The translations under genes and the position numbers were made by a program. From a bacterium (GTDB lineage: Bacteria > Planctomycetota > Planctomycetia > Pirellulales > Pirellulaceae): a stretch of DNA of 64,000 nucleotides. The stretch spans positions 283,802-347,801 of the forward strand of contig JAUIGN010000006.1 in assembly GCA_030430075.1 (NCBI GenBank), read 5' to 3'. Position 1 is the stretch's first letter; every line of letters begins with the position of its first letter. The notes below the pieces were generated by a model, which saw nothing but the letters and a program-made list of their open reading frames with translations, ran no database searches and had not been told where the DNA came from. This document shows, piece by piece, positions 51,424-61,720 of the stretch.

Positions 51424-52773
51424 GTGAATGCCTTGAAACCAGACCGCGAGTTTGCCATCTCCGTCGTTCGAACACTCCGCGCTGCCGGATACCAGGCATT
51501 GTGGGCCGGGGGCTGTGTGCGTGACCAGCGGTTGGGGTTCGAGCCGAAAGACTACGACGTGGCGACGACGGCAACGCCGGACCAGATTCGGGAGACGTTC
51601 GGCCGACGACGGACGATCGAAATCGGCGTTTCTTTCGGCGTGATCACGGTCCTGGGAAACGGGCAACAGGGCCAGGTCGAGGTGGCGACGTTCCGCCGCG
51701 ACGCCGGCTACTCGGACGGCAGACGGCCTGACCATGTCACCTTCAGTTCACCGGTCGAAGATGCGCAGCGCCGGGATTTTACGATCAACGGCATTTTCCA
51801 CGACCCGCTGACCGGAGAGGACATCGACTACGTCGGCGGGGGCGAAGACCTGGAGCATCGGGTTATCCGAGCGATCGGCAATCCGCATGAGCGGTTCGCC
51901 GAGGACAAGTTGCGCATGCTGCGGGCCGTCCGCTTCGCAGCCACCTATGGTTTTCACATCGAAGCCCGCACGTTCGCTGCCCTCCAGGAACACGCGGGCG
52001 ATTTGCTGGTCGTCAGTGCCGAACGGATTGCCGCGGAGATGCGCCGGATGCTGGTGCACGGCTCGCGCCGGAAGGCAATCGAACTCCTGGCGGAGTCTCG
52101 GCTGTTGCCGATCGTCTTGCCGGAAGTGGTCGTGGCCGGAGAAACGAAAGGTTTTGGTCCGCCGGGAGGTCCGACGGACCGGACCCTGTTGATGCTGGAC
52201 GCGTTGGATCAGCCGTCGTTCTCTGCCGCCCTGGCCGTCTTGCTCCGTGACGCCGTCCTCACCAACGATGATCGCTCGGAGGAAGACATCGCCGCGGCCC
52301 CCGCCAACGCGGCGCCTCCCCAGCCTCCGCTCGTCAACACACAGGTCGTCAACGCCATTTGCCGCCGCTGGCGGTTGTCCAACGACGAGACGGCGGGGGT
52401 CTTGCTTTGCCTGCGGCACGAGTGGTTGTTGCGTTACGCGGACCGGCTCCCCTGGCCGGAGGTGCAGCGTGTCCTGACACATGCGCGGATCCAGGAGATG
52501 CTGGCCTACGTGCAAGCTGTCTGCAATATCGCGGACGGCGAGGCGGCGGGCCCGCAGTTTTGTCGAGCGAAGCTGGCGCTGCCTGCCGAGCAATGGAATC
52601 CGCCGCCGCTGGTGACCGGTGATCAACTCAAGGCAGCCGGTCTGAGGCCAGGCCCGCACTTTCGCACCATCCTGGAAGCGGTCCGCGACGCTCAGCTCGA
52701 AGGCGCTATCTCCGAGCCTGCCGAAGCTCTGGAGAAAGCTCGGCAGATTGCTGCATCGATGGGGGAGACCTGA
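51424..52773 (+). CDS. cca: CCA tRNA nucleotidyltransferase / poly(A) polymerase family
   Basis: About 449 residues. Class II nucleotidyltransferase motifs in order: ALWAGGCVRDQRLGFEPKDY (GG and the two catalytic Asp of DYD), RRTIEIGVSFGVITVL, VEVATFRRDAGYSDGRRPDH, RRDFTINGIFHD, RFAEDKLRMLRAVRFAATYG, and SAERIAAEMRRMLVHG. These match enzymes that add or repair the tRNA 3'-CCA; bacterial poly(A) polymerase is the alternative. No HD domain is visible. The start is uncertain: GTG 51424 is used, while TTG 51370 is also in frame. It stands alone behind a repeat-filled gap. Confidence 0.9.
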   Translation: MNALKPDREFAISVVRTLRAAGYQALWAGGCVRDQRLGFEPKDYDVATTATPDQIRETFGRRRTIEIGVSFGVITVLGNGQQGQVEVATFRRDAGYSDGRRPDHVTFSSPVEDAQRRDFTINGIFHDPLTGEDIDYVGGGEDLEHRVIRAIGNPHERFAEDKLRMLRAVRFAATYGFHIEARTFAALQEHAGDLLVVSAERIAAEMRRMLVHGSRRKAIELLAESRLLPIVLPEVVVAGETKGFGPPGGPTDRTLLMLDALDQPSFSAALAVLLRDAVLTNDDRSEEDIAAAPANAAPPQPPLVNTQVVNAICRRWRLSNDETAGVLLCLRHEWLLRYADRLPWPEVQRVLTHARIQEMLAYVQAVCNIADGEAAGPQFCRAKLALPAEQWNPPPLVTGDQLKAAGLRPGPHFRTILEAVRDAQLEGAISEPAEALEKARQIAASMGET

Positions 52774-52827
52774 GCCTTCGGGAGTTCGCCAAGGTGCCGC
52801 TGATTGCTGTGCAAACCGGAACTTCGG

Positions 52828-55032
52828 TCATGAATGACCGGCCGATGCGCCGGACTCAACAGGTTCCGACTCCATCGCGCGCTCGCTGCGGGTGACGTTC
52901 TCGTGGCAGAAACGGAAGACGGCGAGCGACCGGTCGGCCAGTTCGTAAACCTGGCCGACTTGGTACAGGAGATCGTCGACGGCGCTGTTGGCAGTGTCCA
53001 GAATCAGGTCCCACCAACCGGTCTGATGCTGGGGCAGCGTAAACGGGATCGATTCATGGTGGGCATTCAACAGGAGCAGCAACGTGTCGCCGACAATCCG
53101 GTTTCCCCGTTCGTCGGTTTCGTCGATCTGATCCCCGGCGAGCAGCATTCCCAGGCAGCGGACGAAGTCGGCGTTCCAGGCGGCGTCGGTCATCTCCTGA
53201 CCGGAGGGTTCGAGCCAGGAAATGTCTTTCACCTGGTGGCCCCGAATTGGCCGTCCCTGGAAGAACTGCCGCCGCCGGAGCACCGGCTGTTCGGCCCGCA
53301 GGCGGATCAGCCGTCGCACGAAATCGTGCAGGTCCTGTTGCTCCGGCGTCCAATCCCAATTCAGCCAACTGATCTTGTTATCCTGGCAATAGGCGTTGTT
53401 GTTGCCACGCTGCGTCCGGCCGAATTCGTCTCCCGCGCAGAGCATCGGCACGCCTTGGGAGAGCAGTAGCGTGGCCAGGAAGTTTCGTTTTTGCTTGTTG
53501 CGGCGGGCAATCACGTCGGGATCATTGGTCGCTCCCTCGGCACCGCAATTCCAGCTCCGGTTGTGATCCTCGCCGTCGCGACCATGCTCCTTGTTGGCCT
53601 CGTTGTGTTTGTTGTTGTAGCTGACCAGGTCATGCAACGTGAAGCCGTCGTGCGCCGTGATAAAGTTGATACTCGCATACGGGCGACGACCGCTGTGCTC
53701 GTACAGATCGCTACTCCCGGAGAAGCGGGAAGCGACTTCCGACACGGTGCTGCCGTCTCCCCGCCAGAAGCTGCGCATGCAATCGCGGTACATGCCGTTC
53801 CATTCGGTCCAGCCGGTCGGAAAATTGCCGACCTGATAGCCCCCTTCGCCCAAATCCCAAGGCTCGGCAATCAGCTTGACCTGTGACAAGATGGGATCCT
53901 GGCACATGATGTCAAAGAATGCCCCCAGGCGATCAACGGCGTGCAGTTCACGAGCCAACGCGCTGGCCAGATCGAAGCGAAAGCCGTCGACGTGCATCTC
54001 CTGGACCCAGTACCGCAGGCTGTCCATGATCAACTGCAGCACGCGGGGAGAAAGCATGTTGAGCGTATTACCGCAGCCCGTGTAATCCATGTAGTAGCGG
54101 CGATTTTCATGGGTCAAGCGGTAATAGGCGGCATTGTCGATGCCCCGCAGGGAGATCGTGGGCCCCTTCTCGTTGCCTTCAGCGGTATGGTTGTAGACCA
54201 CGTCCAGGATGACTTCGATGTTCGCCCGATGGAGCAACCGCACCATGCGTTTGAACTCGTACACCGATTCTCGGGCCGATCCGGTCGATGAGTAACGCGG
54301 ATCGGGCGCGAAAAACGAGAGGGTGTTGTACCCCCAGTAGTTCTTGAGCTTCTTTTCGACCAGGTGACGGTCGTTGAGGTGGCAGTGCACGGGCATCAGT
54401 TCGACCGCCGTGACCCCCAGGTCCTTGAGGTAGGTGATGGCCCCCTCCGACGCCAGCCCGGCATACGTGCCGCGCGACTTCTTGGGGACGTGCGGGTTGA
54501 GCTTGGTGAAGCCCTTCACGTGCAATTCGTAGATGACCGTTTCATGCCAGGGCGTATTGGGGCGCCGATCCTCGCCCCAGGTGAATGCGGAATCGACGAC
54601 GGCGCCGAGCGGTGCGGAAGCGGCGTTGTCACGGTCGTCAAAGGAGAGATCTCCCCCTTTGTCACCGATCCGGTAGCCGAACATCGAGTCCGACCAGTTG
54701 ACCACGCGGGCGATCGCCTTGGCGTAAGGATCGAGGAGCACCTTGTTGGGGTTAAAACGGTGCCCCGCTTTGGGGTCGTAGGGGCCGTGGACCCGAAACC
54801 CGTACATTTGACCGGGAATAATGTCCGGCAAGTAGCCGTGCCAGACCATGTCGGTCTGTTCGGGCAACGTGACCCGCACGGTCTCGGTCTTGGCGCGGAC
54901 CGAATCGAACAAACAGAGCTCGACCTTGGTGGCATGTTCCGAGTAAATGGCGAAGTTGACGCCAGCACCGTCCCAGGTCGCACCCAACGGGTAGGGGTTT
55001 CCAGGCCAGATTCTTACGTTTTCCATGGACAT
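52828..55032 (-). CDS. glgX: Glycogen debranching enzyme (isoamylase-type)
   Basis: 734 residues. A CBM48-type N-terminal domain ([40 protein letters not shown]) is followed by a GH13 barrel: [32 protein letters not shown] (catalytic Asp), [15 protein letters not shown] (Glu), and [17 protein letters not shown] (second Asp). [19 protein letters not shown] is a debranching-enzyme signature. It cuts alpha-1,6 bonds in phosphorylase-limit glycogen in the cytoplasm. ATG 55032 lies 12 residues into the frame. With glgB, transcribed divergently beyond an ICMT-like gene, it forms a glycogen-turnover pair; no phosphorylase gene is in the window. Confidence 0.94.
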   Translation of the reverse strand: MSMENVRIWPGNPYPLGATWDGAGVNFAIYSEHATKVELCLFDSVRAKTETVRVTLPEQTDMVWHGYLPDIIPGQMYGFRVHGPYDPKAGHRFNPNKVLLDPYAKAIARVVNWSDSMFGYRIGDKGGDLSFDDRDNAASAPLGAVVDSAFTWGEDRRPNTPWHETVIYELHVKGFTKLNPHVPKKSRGTYAGLASEGAITYLKDLGVTAVELMPVHCHLNDRHLVEKKLKNYWGYNTLSFFAPDPRYSSTGSARESVYEFKRMVRLLHRANIEVILDVVYNHTAEGNEKGPTISLRGIDNAAYYRLTHENRRYYMDYTGCGNTLNMLSPRVLQLIMDSLRYWVQEMHVDGFRFDLASALARELHAVDRLGAFFDIMCQDPILSQVKLIAEPWDLGEGGYQVGNFPTGWTEWNGMYRDCMRSFWRGDGSTVSEVASRFSGSSDLYEHSGRRPYASINFITAHDGFTLHDLVSYNNKHNEANKEHGRDGEDHNRSWNCGAEGATNDPDVIARRNKQKRNFLATLLLSQGVPMLCAGDEFGRTQRGNNNAYCQDNKISWLNWDWTPEQQDLHDFVRRLIRLRAEQPVLRRRQFFQGRPIRGHQVKDISWLEPSGQEMTDAAWNADFVRCLGMLLAGDQIDETDERGNRIVGDTLLLLLNAHHESIPFTLPQHQTGWWDLILDTANSAVDDLLYQVGQVYELADRSLAVFRFCHENVTRSERAMESEPVESGASAGHS

Positions 55033-55230
55033 CTTGGCTTCTGCTTCTTGGAGGCCCGACGAGTGCACGTGCCTCGCCGGGCCGGTTGGTTGCCGCGGAC
55101 ACCGGGCGAACCGGCGCCTCTCGTGGGCGAAGTTTAGATGCTGGCAGGGTGCCCGACTAGCAGGCTTGTATCAGGTTCGGCTTACAGAAGTGACAGGTTT
55201 GAGCGGTCAACGGCGCGGACGAACCCGCCT

Positions 55231-55280
55231 CATGCATTAGCCGTTGGGCGTTAGCCCCGGTTGCGTTGAAAGCTGCCCCA
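55231..55280 (-). repeat. Dispersed repeat, GGGGCTAACGCCC hairpin family
   Basis: Read on the minus strand: CCGGTTGGGGCAGCTTTCAA, CGCAACCGGGGCTAACGCCC and AACGGCTAAT. It is closely related to 15325-15375 and lies in the 319-bp gap upstream of glgX, which holds no gene. Confidence 0.75.
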
Positions 55281-55351
55281 ACCGGCAGGTGCGCGCCACC
55301 GAATTCTCGATCGTGCCAAGCCGCTCGCCTCCTGCGGCGCCGGCGTGCGCA

Positions 55352-56443
55352 TCAGTTCGACGACTGCTCGGATTTCGTCGCCAGCGGATCGAGGTGGGCC
55401 GCTTTGGCACCGGGCAGGTAGGGTTCGAGCAGGTCCATGGCCAGGAAGAAACCGGCCGCCAACGTCCCGATGAAGTACCCCAGGACGGCTCCAGGCGGCA
55501 TCAGGGCAACTCCGCCCACGATCAACAGCAGCAGGTTCGCCTTTCCGAGCTCGCCGACAAACGAGATCGCGACCCAGAACGGCAACAGGATGGCTCCGAT
55601 AATGGCTGACGCACTGCGGGCCGTGGAACCGAACAAAATCTGCACGATGCAGATGGCGGAGATCTCAGTCGAAACGAACATGTAAACCAGCGGCGGGGCG
55701 TGCATGTAGTTCAGGCCGCCAAACAAGATCGCAAAGATGGTGGTTAGCGCGAGAACGGGAAACAGGCCGAATCGGCGGGGCACCGTATACTCGGCCTGTG
55801 GAAGTTGCCCCAAGTGTGGCAAGTAGACGCCGGTCTGTGCTCGGTAGGCGGCGTACGCGGAGCCAAACTGCCGCTCCATGTCGGCCTCCACAGCCGGGAC
55901 CAGTCCCAGCCGGACGAGCAGCGCGGCGAGAATCACGGCGACCACAATGAAGCCGTTGTCTGAGAGGAACGCCAGGGAGAGAAAGAACACGGAACTGGCC
56001 AGGAGCAGTGGATGACGGATCGCGGCATACGGCCCCATGTGAATGAACGTCCACGGAGCCAGCGGCTTCTCCTGTGGTGATCCCGGCAGCGGTGATTCCG
56101 GCAGCGGTGATTCCTCCAACGTCCACAGCTCGGGTTCGATCACAATCTGCCGCGAGGCCCAGATCATCAACAAAATGGACAGGGTGGCCGGTATTGCCGT
56201 GCTCCACCGCAGCAGAATGGGGATTCCCAAGGTGGTGTGCCAGGACCAGGGGCCATCCAGTACGTAATAGGCGATCGGTACGACGCAAAGGATTGTGGCG
56301 ATCCGCCGGATCCAGATCTGCCGCGAGCTCGGCACCCCCACCACCGGCGGCGAATGGCGCGGTTTTCGCCAGTACATGGCGGGGAAGAAATAGATTGCTC
56401 CGAGATAATAAAGCAACACGCGGAATTCGAAGGTTCCATTCAT
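55352..56443 (-). CDS. Multi-pass membrane protein with ICMT/PEMT-like methyltransferase domain
   Basis: 363 residues. About nine hydrophobic helices are present. The middle holds the isoprenylcysteine methyltransferase-like signature: MGPYAAIRHPLLLASSVFFL, then VEADMERQFGSAYAAYRAQT (Glu, Phe-Gly, Tyr-x-x-Tyr). These residues bind S-adenosylmethionine in bacterial ICMT relatives. A Pro/Ser repeat loop (ESPLPESPLPGSPQ) sits before it. The last 150 residues add four further helices (LALTTIFAILFGGLNYM and others) with no recognised domain. It lies between glgX and glgB, transcribed toward glgX. Substrate is unknown; a role in lipid or quinone methylation is only a guess. Confidence 0.78.
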   Translation of the reverse strand: MNGTFEFRVLLYYLGAIYFFPAMYWRKPRHSPPVVGVPSSRQIWIRRIATILCVVPIAYYVLDGPWSWHTTLGIPILLRWSTAIPATLSILLMIWASRQIVIEPELWTLEESPLPESPLPGSPQEKPLAPWTFIHMGPYAAIRHPLLLASSVFFLSLAFLSDNGFIVVAVILAALLVRLGLVPAVEADMERQFGSAYAAYRAQTGVYLPHLGQLPQAEYTVPRRFGLFPVLALTTIFAILFGGLNYMHAPPLVYMFVSTEISAICIVQILFGSTARSASAIIGAILLPFWVAISFVGELGKANLLLLIVGGVALMPPGAVLGYFIGTLAAGFFLAMDLLEPYLPGAKAAHLDPLATKSEQSSN

Positions 56444-56731
56444 CCGGCGGCTCGAGATATCGACTAAGATAAGCTGGCGAATCTAGGTGACATTTCCCGA
56501 TAAAGACTCCGATTCGGGAGGGCCCAGGAATTGACCCCACCAGCGTGGGGCGCCCCTCTCCGCTCGCCTGAATTAGCCCGAATTTTACTCGCAGCGAACG
56601 GCCGACGCCAATCGGGTCGCACGGGATGGTCGCGGTCGGCCGCTGGTTGACGACGGGTACGATCGGATCGGTGTTTCGTTTACCTTAGGGACAAGGCGAT
56701 GCGGTGCATTGCGACCGCACGGAGGGATGGA

Positions 56732-58969
56732 GTGCGTACCGAAGCTTCGTTGGAAAACATTGGCGCGTTGGTCGAAGGGCGGCTGCAGGATCCGGCCGCC
56801 CTGCTGGGACCTCACAAGATTGAAACTCGGGGCCGCACTGCTGTGGCCGTTCGCGCCTTTTTCCCCAATTCCAGCCGTGTGTGGCTTGTTGATCCGACGC
56901 ATCAAACCAGGCGGCCGATGCGCCGCATCCATCCGGCCGGGCTTTACGAATCGGTCTGCCCGACGTCCGAGAGTGACCAACCCTTTCACTATCAGCTAAC
57001 CGTTGCCGATGCCATGGGTAAAACGACCACGATGCACGATCCGTACAATTTCGATTCGCTGTTGACGGACTTTGACTTCCATCTGATCGGGGAAGGAACC
57101 CACTACGACGCCTACCGGAAGCTGGGCGCCCAGCCGAGGTCGGTCGATGGCGTAACGGGCGTCAACTTCGCCGTCTGGGCACCGAATGCACAGAACGTCT
57201 CGGTGGTCGGCAATTTCAACAACTGGGACAGCCGCACTCACGCCATGCGAAAGCATATTCCCTGCGGTATCTGGGAGATTTTCATCCCAGGGCTCAACGT
57301 GGGCGAGATCTATAAATACAAGGTACAGACAGCGACCGGCGAATACATCGACAAGGCGGACCCGTATGGGTTCGCGACCGAACTGCCACCCCGAACCGCG
57401 TCGATCGTGGCGGACCTGCAACGTTACCAGTGGAACGATGCCGACTGGCTGCAGCGGCGGCAGGCGGACGACCAGCTCAATCGGCCGATCTCGATTTACG
57501 AAGTCCACCTGGGCAGTTGGCGGCGCCAGGACGATCGGCTGCACGGCTGGCTGAATTATCGCGAGCTCGCCCATCAGTTGGTCAAGTACTGTCAGGAGAT
57601 GCAGTTTACGCATATCGAGCTGCTACCGATCAGCGAACATCCTTACACGGGGAGCTGGGGCTATCAGACCCTGGGCTACTTCGCGGTCACGAGCCGTTAC
57701 GGGACGCCGGAAGACTTCATGTATTTCGTCGACTACTGCCATCAGAATGGCATCGGCGTGATTCTGGATTGGGTCCCGGCGCACTTCCCCAAGGACCAGC
57801 ACGGGCTGCGGCAATTCGACGGGACGGCCCTTTACGAGCATGCCGACCCGCGCCAGGGGGAGCATCCGGACTGGGGGACCATGATCTTCAATTATGGCCG
57901 CAACGAAGTGCGGAATTTCCTCATCTCCAACGCCCTCTTCTGGCTGGACCGCTATCACATCGACGGCCTGCGCGTCGATGCGGTCGCCTCGATGCTGTAC
58001 CTCGACTACAGCCGCGAGGATGGCGAATGGGTTCCCAACGAACACGGCGGCCGCGAATGCATTCCGGCCGTCGAGCTGCTGCGCGAGTTCAATCGCCAGA
58101 CACACGCCAAGCACCCTGGGATTCTCACCATCGCCGAAGAATCGACCTCCTGGGGTGGAGTCTCGCACCCGACCGACGTCGGCGGGCTCGGCTTCAGCAT
58201 CAAGTGGAACATGGGCTGGATGAATGACACGCTCCGCTTCATGAAACTCGACCCCATCCACCGCCGGCACCATCACGACGAACTGACGTTCAGCCTGATT
58301 TACGCCTTCACCGAGAACTTCGCCCTGCCACTGTCGCATGACGAGGTCGTGCACGGCAAACGTTCGTTACTGGACCAGATGCCGGGTGACCTGTGGCAAA
58401 AGTTCGCCAACCTGCGGCTCCTGTTCTCCTACATGTGGACGCACCCCGGCAAGAAGTTGCTCTTCATGGGTAGCGAGTTCGGGCAATGGAACGAATGGAA
58501 CTGCGACTCCAATCTGCAATGGGATCTGTTGCAATGGGAGACCCACGGCGGGGTCAAGCAGTTGATCGCGGACCTGAACGGCCTGTACCAACGCGAGCCG
58601 GCCCTTTACCAACATGACTTTGACGGGAGCGGTTTCGAGTGGGTTGACTGCGAAAACGGGAACGACAGCATCCTGAGCTACCTCCGCAAGGCAGACGACC
58701 CGAACGATTTTCTGCTCGTCTGCTGCAACTTTACGCCGGTCGTCCGCGCTGGGTACCAGGTCGGCGTCCCGCAGGGTGGCTGGTACGAGGAGGTCTTCAA
58801 CAGCGACTCGGAGCACTACGGCGGCACCAATGTCGGCACCCACCCGGGCGTCGAGGCGGTTCAACCGGGGACCCACATGCGTCCCTACGCCCTCAATATC
58901 AACCTGCCACCGCTGGGCGTCGCCGTCTTCAAGCCCCGCCACGCACGACCAGGCGACCGGCAAGCGTAA
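56732..58969 (+). CDS. glgB: 1,4-alpha-glucan branching enzyme
   Basis: About 745 residues. N-terminal modules include GVTGVNFAVWAPNAQNVSVV and FNNWDSRTH (CBM48). The GH13 barrel shows ELLPISEHPYTGSWGYQ, VILDWVPAHFPKD, IDGLRVDAVASMLYLDYSRE (catalytic Asp), TIAEESTSWGGVSHP (Glu) and LPLSHDEVVHGKRSLLDQMP (second Asp). FMGSEFGQWNEWN is a family signature. It forms alpha-1,6 branches in glycogen. The open frame begins with ATG 56699, but GTG 56732 has GGAGG 6 bases upstream and starts at a better-supported N-terminus (RTEASLENIGALVEG). No promoter was identified. Confidence 0.95.
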   Translation: MRTEASLENIGALVEGRLQDPAALLGPHKIETRGRTAVAVRAFFPNSSRVWLVDPTHQTRRPMRRIHPAGLYESVCPTSESDQPFHYQLTVADAMGKTTTMHDPYNFDSLLTDFDFHLIGEGTHYDAYRKLGAQPRSVDGVTGVNFAVWAPNAQNVSVVGNFNNWDSRTHAMRKHIPCGIWEIFIPGLNVGEIYKYKVQTATGEYIDKADPYGFATELPPRTASIVADLQRYQWNDADWLQRRQADDQLNRPISIYEVHLGSWRRQDDRLHGWLNYRELAHQLVKYCQEMQFTHIELLPISEHPYTGSWGYQTLGYFAVTSRYGTPEDFMYFVDYCHQNGIGVILDWVPAHFPKDQHGLRQFDGTALYEHADPRQGEHPDWGTMIFNYGRNEVRNFLISNALFWLDRYHIDGLRVDAVASMLYLDYSREDGEWVPNEHGGRECIPAVELLREFNRQTHAKHPGILTIAEESTSWGGVSHPTDVGGLGFSIKWNMGWMNDTLRFMKLDPIHRRHHHDELTFSLIYAFTENFALPLSHDEVVHGKRSLLDQMPGDLWQKFANLRLLFSYMWTHPGKKLLFMGSEFGQWNEWNCDSNLQWDLLQWETHGGVKQLIADLNGLYQREPALYQHDFDGSGFEWVDCENGNDSILSYLRKADDPNDFLLVCCNFTPVVRAGYQVGVPQGGWYEEVFNSDSEHYGGTNVGTHPGVEAVQPGTHMRPYALNINLPPLGVAVFKPRHARPGDRQA

Positions 58970-59007
58970 GCGGTTCGGTCGTTCCGCGGGTGCCTTGTTC
59001 CTATGTT

Positions 59008-59073
59008 CCGTAGGTCATGCTGGGCATGACAATTCCCGCCGGTCAGGCGGATTCCGGCCTGCACGGCATGCCC
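59008..59073. repeat. Paired REP-like palindromes (GTCATGC family)
   Basis: A forward copy (CCGTAGGTCATGCTGGGCAT, GAC) runs 59009-59030. A reverse relative (ATTCCGGCCTGCACGGCATG, CCC) runs 59051-59073. This head-to-head pair repeats the layout at 3731-3863. It lies after glgB in the gap before the DUF502 gene. Confidence 0.7.
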
Positions 59074-59167
59074 GAACAATTTCCGGCGCATTGGGGCCGT
59101 GATCGCCGTACCTCCCTGCAGCTTTGCTCGCTAAGTTCGCGATGGCGAACGGCGACGACCGTGCCGG

Positions 59168-59878
59168 CTATCCCTGAGAGGGCGCTGGATAATATTCGAC
59201 CTGTTCCGGCACGGAAATGCCGCCGGACATGATCGCCTGGAGCGTCTCGTCCAACGACCAGGAAATCTCGGTCACTTCCTCTTCGGGCAACATCAGCATG
59301 TAGCCGGACGTCGGCACCGGCGTGGTCGGGACGTAGATGCATAAGATCGTCTTGCCGGTGGCAATGTCTCGGCAGGAAGACGTCACAAAGGCTGGTACGC
59401 GCATGCCGGGGTGGGGAAACGCGACCAACACCACTCGCTGGAATTTCTCCGCCTCGCGTTGCCGGTGCAGCGTTGCAAACATCTTGCGGACGGCAGCATA
59501 GATCACCGTGACGCCCGGCACGTGGAGCACGATCCAGTCGATCATGCGGTGAATCCGCGAATGCAGGAACATTCCCAACACATAGAGGCAGAGGAGCACG
59601 ACCAGGATGGCGACGGCCGGCGCCACAAAATTGACAAAGTAGTCCGGCGGCTGCCCTTCTCCGAAGACGACGTCGACCACCCTGGCGATCACCGCGTCCA
59701 GAATCACGGCGCGGAACATCTTGTACAACCAGGCGATGACCCAGAAGGTGATCGCAAACGGCAAGACCAGCAGCAGCCCTTCGAAGATCCGGTTTCGGAT
59801 GGCGGCAACCAACGACCATTTGGGTTCCACAGCGGGGCCGATCGGCGGCACCAGGCTGGGAGTCGACTCGTCAAGCAT
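59168..59878 (-). CDS. DUF502-family membrane protein
   Basis: 236 residues. Two transmembrane helices are clear: about residues 35-55 (EGLLLVLPFAITFWVIAWLY) and 83-105 (VAPAVAILVVLLCLYVLGMF). The family signature region follows: HVPGVTVIYAAVRKMFATLH, VVLVAFPHPGMRVPAFVTSS, LCIYVPTTPVPTSGYMLMLP. The family is widespread and of unknown function. A TTG at 59884 is in frame, but GAGG is 7 bases before ATG 59878, which is preferred. It is followed by purU on the same strand 77 bp further upstream. Confidence 0.88.
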   Translation of the reverse strand: MLDESTPSLVPPIGPAVEPKWSLVAAIRNRIFEGLLLVLPFAITFWVIAWLYKMFRAVILDAVIARVVDVVFGEGQPPDYFVNFVAPAVAILVVLLCLYVLGMFLHSRIHRMIDWIVLHVPGVTVIYAAVRKMFATLHRQREAEKFQRVVLVAFPHPGMRVPAFVTSSCRDIATGKTILCIYVPTTPVPTSGYMLMLPEEEVTEISWSLDETLQAIMSGGISVPEQVEYYPAPSQG

Positions 59879-59954
59879 TTCCAAGCCTCACTTTTCCAGG
59901 TCGCTGGAACGGGCCTCGTGGTTCAGCATACGCCGGACCGTGACTCGAGGGGAC

Positions 59955-60812
59955 TCAGGCCCGCCGCGCCGCGACGCGATGGAATCGCAACTGGACCTCT
60001 CGATCAACCACCCGCCGCACGCCTTCGACCAGGCACCGCGGTTCGTTGTCTTCCTGGCCCAGTCGAAGGACTTCCTCAAGCTGCGGACCGGGCGGCACCG
60101 TGAATGTCGACTGGTGAATGATCTGGTTGCCGGCGTCCAATTCCGGCACGATGAAATGGCAGGTCGCTCCGTAAGTCAGCATGCGGCTGGCAAACGCATC
60201 GTGGTAGGGGCGGAGCCCCGGAAAGCTGGGGAGCAATCCATGATGGAGGTTGATGATCCGTCCACCGGCGTACTTCCAGCAGGCTCCTGCAGAGAGGACT
60301 CGCATGTAGCGGGCCAGGATCACGTAGTCGACTTCGTATTGATCGAAAACATCGACCAGACGTTCGTCGTCAACTGCGCCCTTCTCGTTCCCGATCATGT
60401 GCCAATCCACACCAAACTGCTCGGCCAGACCGCGGCAGGCGCCCCGGTTGCCGACCATCACCGCCGGCTCCGCCTTGATCTGCCCATCGCGAATCGCGCG
60501 GAGAAGGGCCAGCGGTGGCTCCTGCCGGTAGGTAACGCAGATCGCCAGACGGGGGCGGGCCGCCCGCTCATCCGGCGACCAGACGCGAATCGACAGGTTC
60601 TTGAGCTCCCCGATCTCCTTCATCGCCGACCGGAGTCGCTCCATCTGCTCGGCCGGAAACTCGATCCGCAGCAACATCGCGAACAAGTTTTCGTCGTCAT
60701 GGTCGTACATCTGAACTTCGGCGATGTTCGCCCCTTCGCCGGTGACGTAGTGGATGATCGGATCGACCAGCCGAACGTTGTCCGGCCCGACCGCGGTGAT
60801 GATGATTTGCAT
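59955..60812 (-). CDS. purU: Formyltetrahydrofolate deformylase
   Basis: 285 residues. An N-terminal ACT domain (residues 1-80; MQIIITAVGPDNVRLVDPII) is followed by a formyltransferase-fold catalytic domain. Its motifs are ILARYMRVLSAGACWKY, INLHHGLLPSFPGLRPYHDA (catalytic Asn and His) and ELDAGNQIIHQ (Asp). This arrangement marks PurU, which hydrolyses 10-formyl-THF to formate and THF, and separates it from PurN, which has no ACT domain. In most PurU proteins the His loop reads HHSFLPSF; here it is HHGLLPSF. Its neighbour DUF502 gene lies 77 bp downstream in the same direction. Confidence 0.92.
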   Translation of the reverse strand: MQIIITAVGPDNVRLVDPIIHYVTGEGANIAEVQMYDHDDENLFAMLLRIEFPAEQMERLRSAMKEIGELKNLSIRVWSPDERAARPRLAICVTYRQEPPLALLRAIRDGQIKAEPAVMVGNRGACRGLAEQFGVDWHMIGNEKGAVDDERLVDVFDQYEVDYVILARYMRVLSAGACWKYAGGRIINLHHGLLPSFPGLRPYHDAFASRMLTYGATCHFIVPELDAGNQIIHQSTFTVPPGPQLEEVLRLGQEDNEPRCLVEGVRRVVDREVQLRFHRVAARRA

Positions 60813-61263
60813 GGTGTCCGCCAGGGCAAACAGTGATAATCGAACCGCCGCGCGTCTGCGACGTCAGGAATCGCGAGCGCATACATGAAATGCTATCGGC
60901 GACGGAGGGGCTCCGGCATTGAACGAATTGCCCGGGAACGGGTTGCCGGCAAACGATCCGCCCGTCTGCCGGTTCCCGGACAGCCGATCTCAAGCCACCA
61001 GCCCCCCAGGAACGGGCAGACTGCTGTTCAGGTGGAAATGGGTTTGCTAACTTGTTGCGAGTCTTGGCCTTGTCGAGTGCCAGGTGAAACGGCGCTGATC
61101 GCCGCCGGCGATCCCCGGACGCTGCCGCGGCGGCCATCTTCGAGTCGCAGGCAAGCAGAGATGGATCGCGCGATCGACCGGGACCAACCGGCGTGGAGCA
61201 CCGAACGGATATGCGAACGTTGCGGGCCACCGCCTCTCCAAATTCGTCACAAGGATCGTCCTC
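60813..61263. other. 451-bp divergent gap, no gene seen
   Basis: The gap lies between purU (minus) and the YkgJ-type gene (plus). Open frames through it are rich in Arg, Pro and Cys, lack ribosome-binding sites and match no family. Promoters for both flanking genes are expected here but no clear one was identified. Confidence 0.4.
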
Positions 61264-61710
61264 ATGACCGAAACTGCCAGGAAAACTCGCGAAGACCTCA
61301 AACCGGGGGAAGTGCTGTGCGAGTACTGCACCGCCAAATGCTGTCATTACTTCGCGCTCCCGATCGATACGCCCGAGAGCGAACGCGACTTTGACTTCAT
61401 TCGCTGGTACTTGCTCCACGACCGGGCGTCGGTCTTCACGGAGGATGACAGTTGGTACATCCTGGTCCACACCAAGTGCCGGCATCTCCAGGACAATTAT
61501 CAGTGCGGCATCTACGAAACGCGGCCCCAAATCTGCCGGGATTACACCACCGATAATTGCGAATACGAAGACGACTGGGTCTACGATCGTTACTTCGAAA
61601 CGCCCGAGCAGGTCGAAGAGTACGCGGAAGCGACCTTGCCGCGCAAGCGGGGCCAGCCGTTCCGCAGTCCCCAGCCACCGCTCGCTCCTCCCCTGCCGGT
61701 TCTCGCCTGA
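61264..61710 (+). CDS. YkgJ-family cysteine-cluster protein
   Basis: 148 residues. The cysteine pattern begins VLCEYCTAKCCHYFALPIDT and ends CGIYETRPQICRDY plus a further Cys, the layout of the zinc- or iron-sulfur-binding YkgJ/CxxCxxxCC family. It is a small cytoplasmic protein without a signal peptide. The tail is Pro-rich (FRSPQPPLAPPLP). ATG 61264 has AAGGA 8 bases upstream. Only 10 bp separate its stop from the hisS start, so the two are probably co-transcribed. The function of the family is not settled. Confidence 0.88.
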   Translation: MTETARKTREDLKPGEVLCEYCTAKCCHYFALPIDTPESERDFDFIRWYLLHDRASVFTEDDSWYILVHTKCRHLQDNYQCGIYETRPQICRDYTTDNCEYEDDWVYDRYFETPEQVEEYAEATLPRKRGQPFRSPQPPLAPPLPVLA

Positions 61711-61720
61711 TTCAGACACC

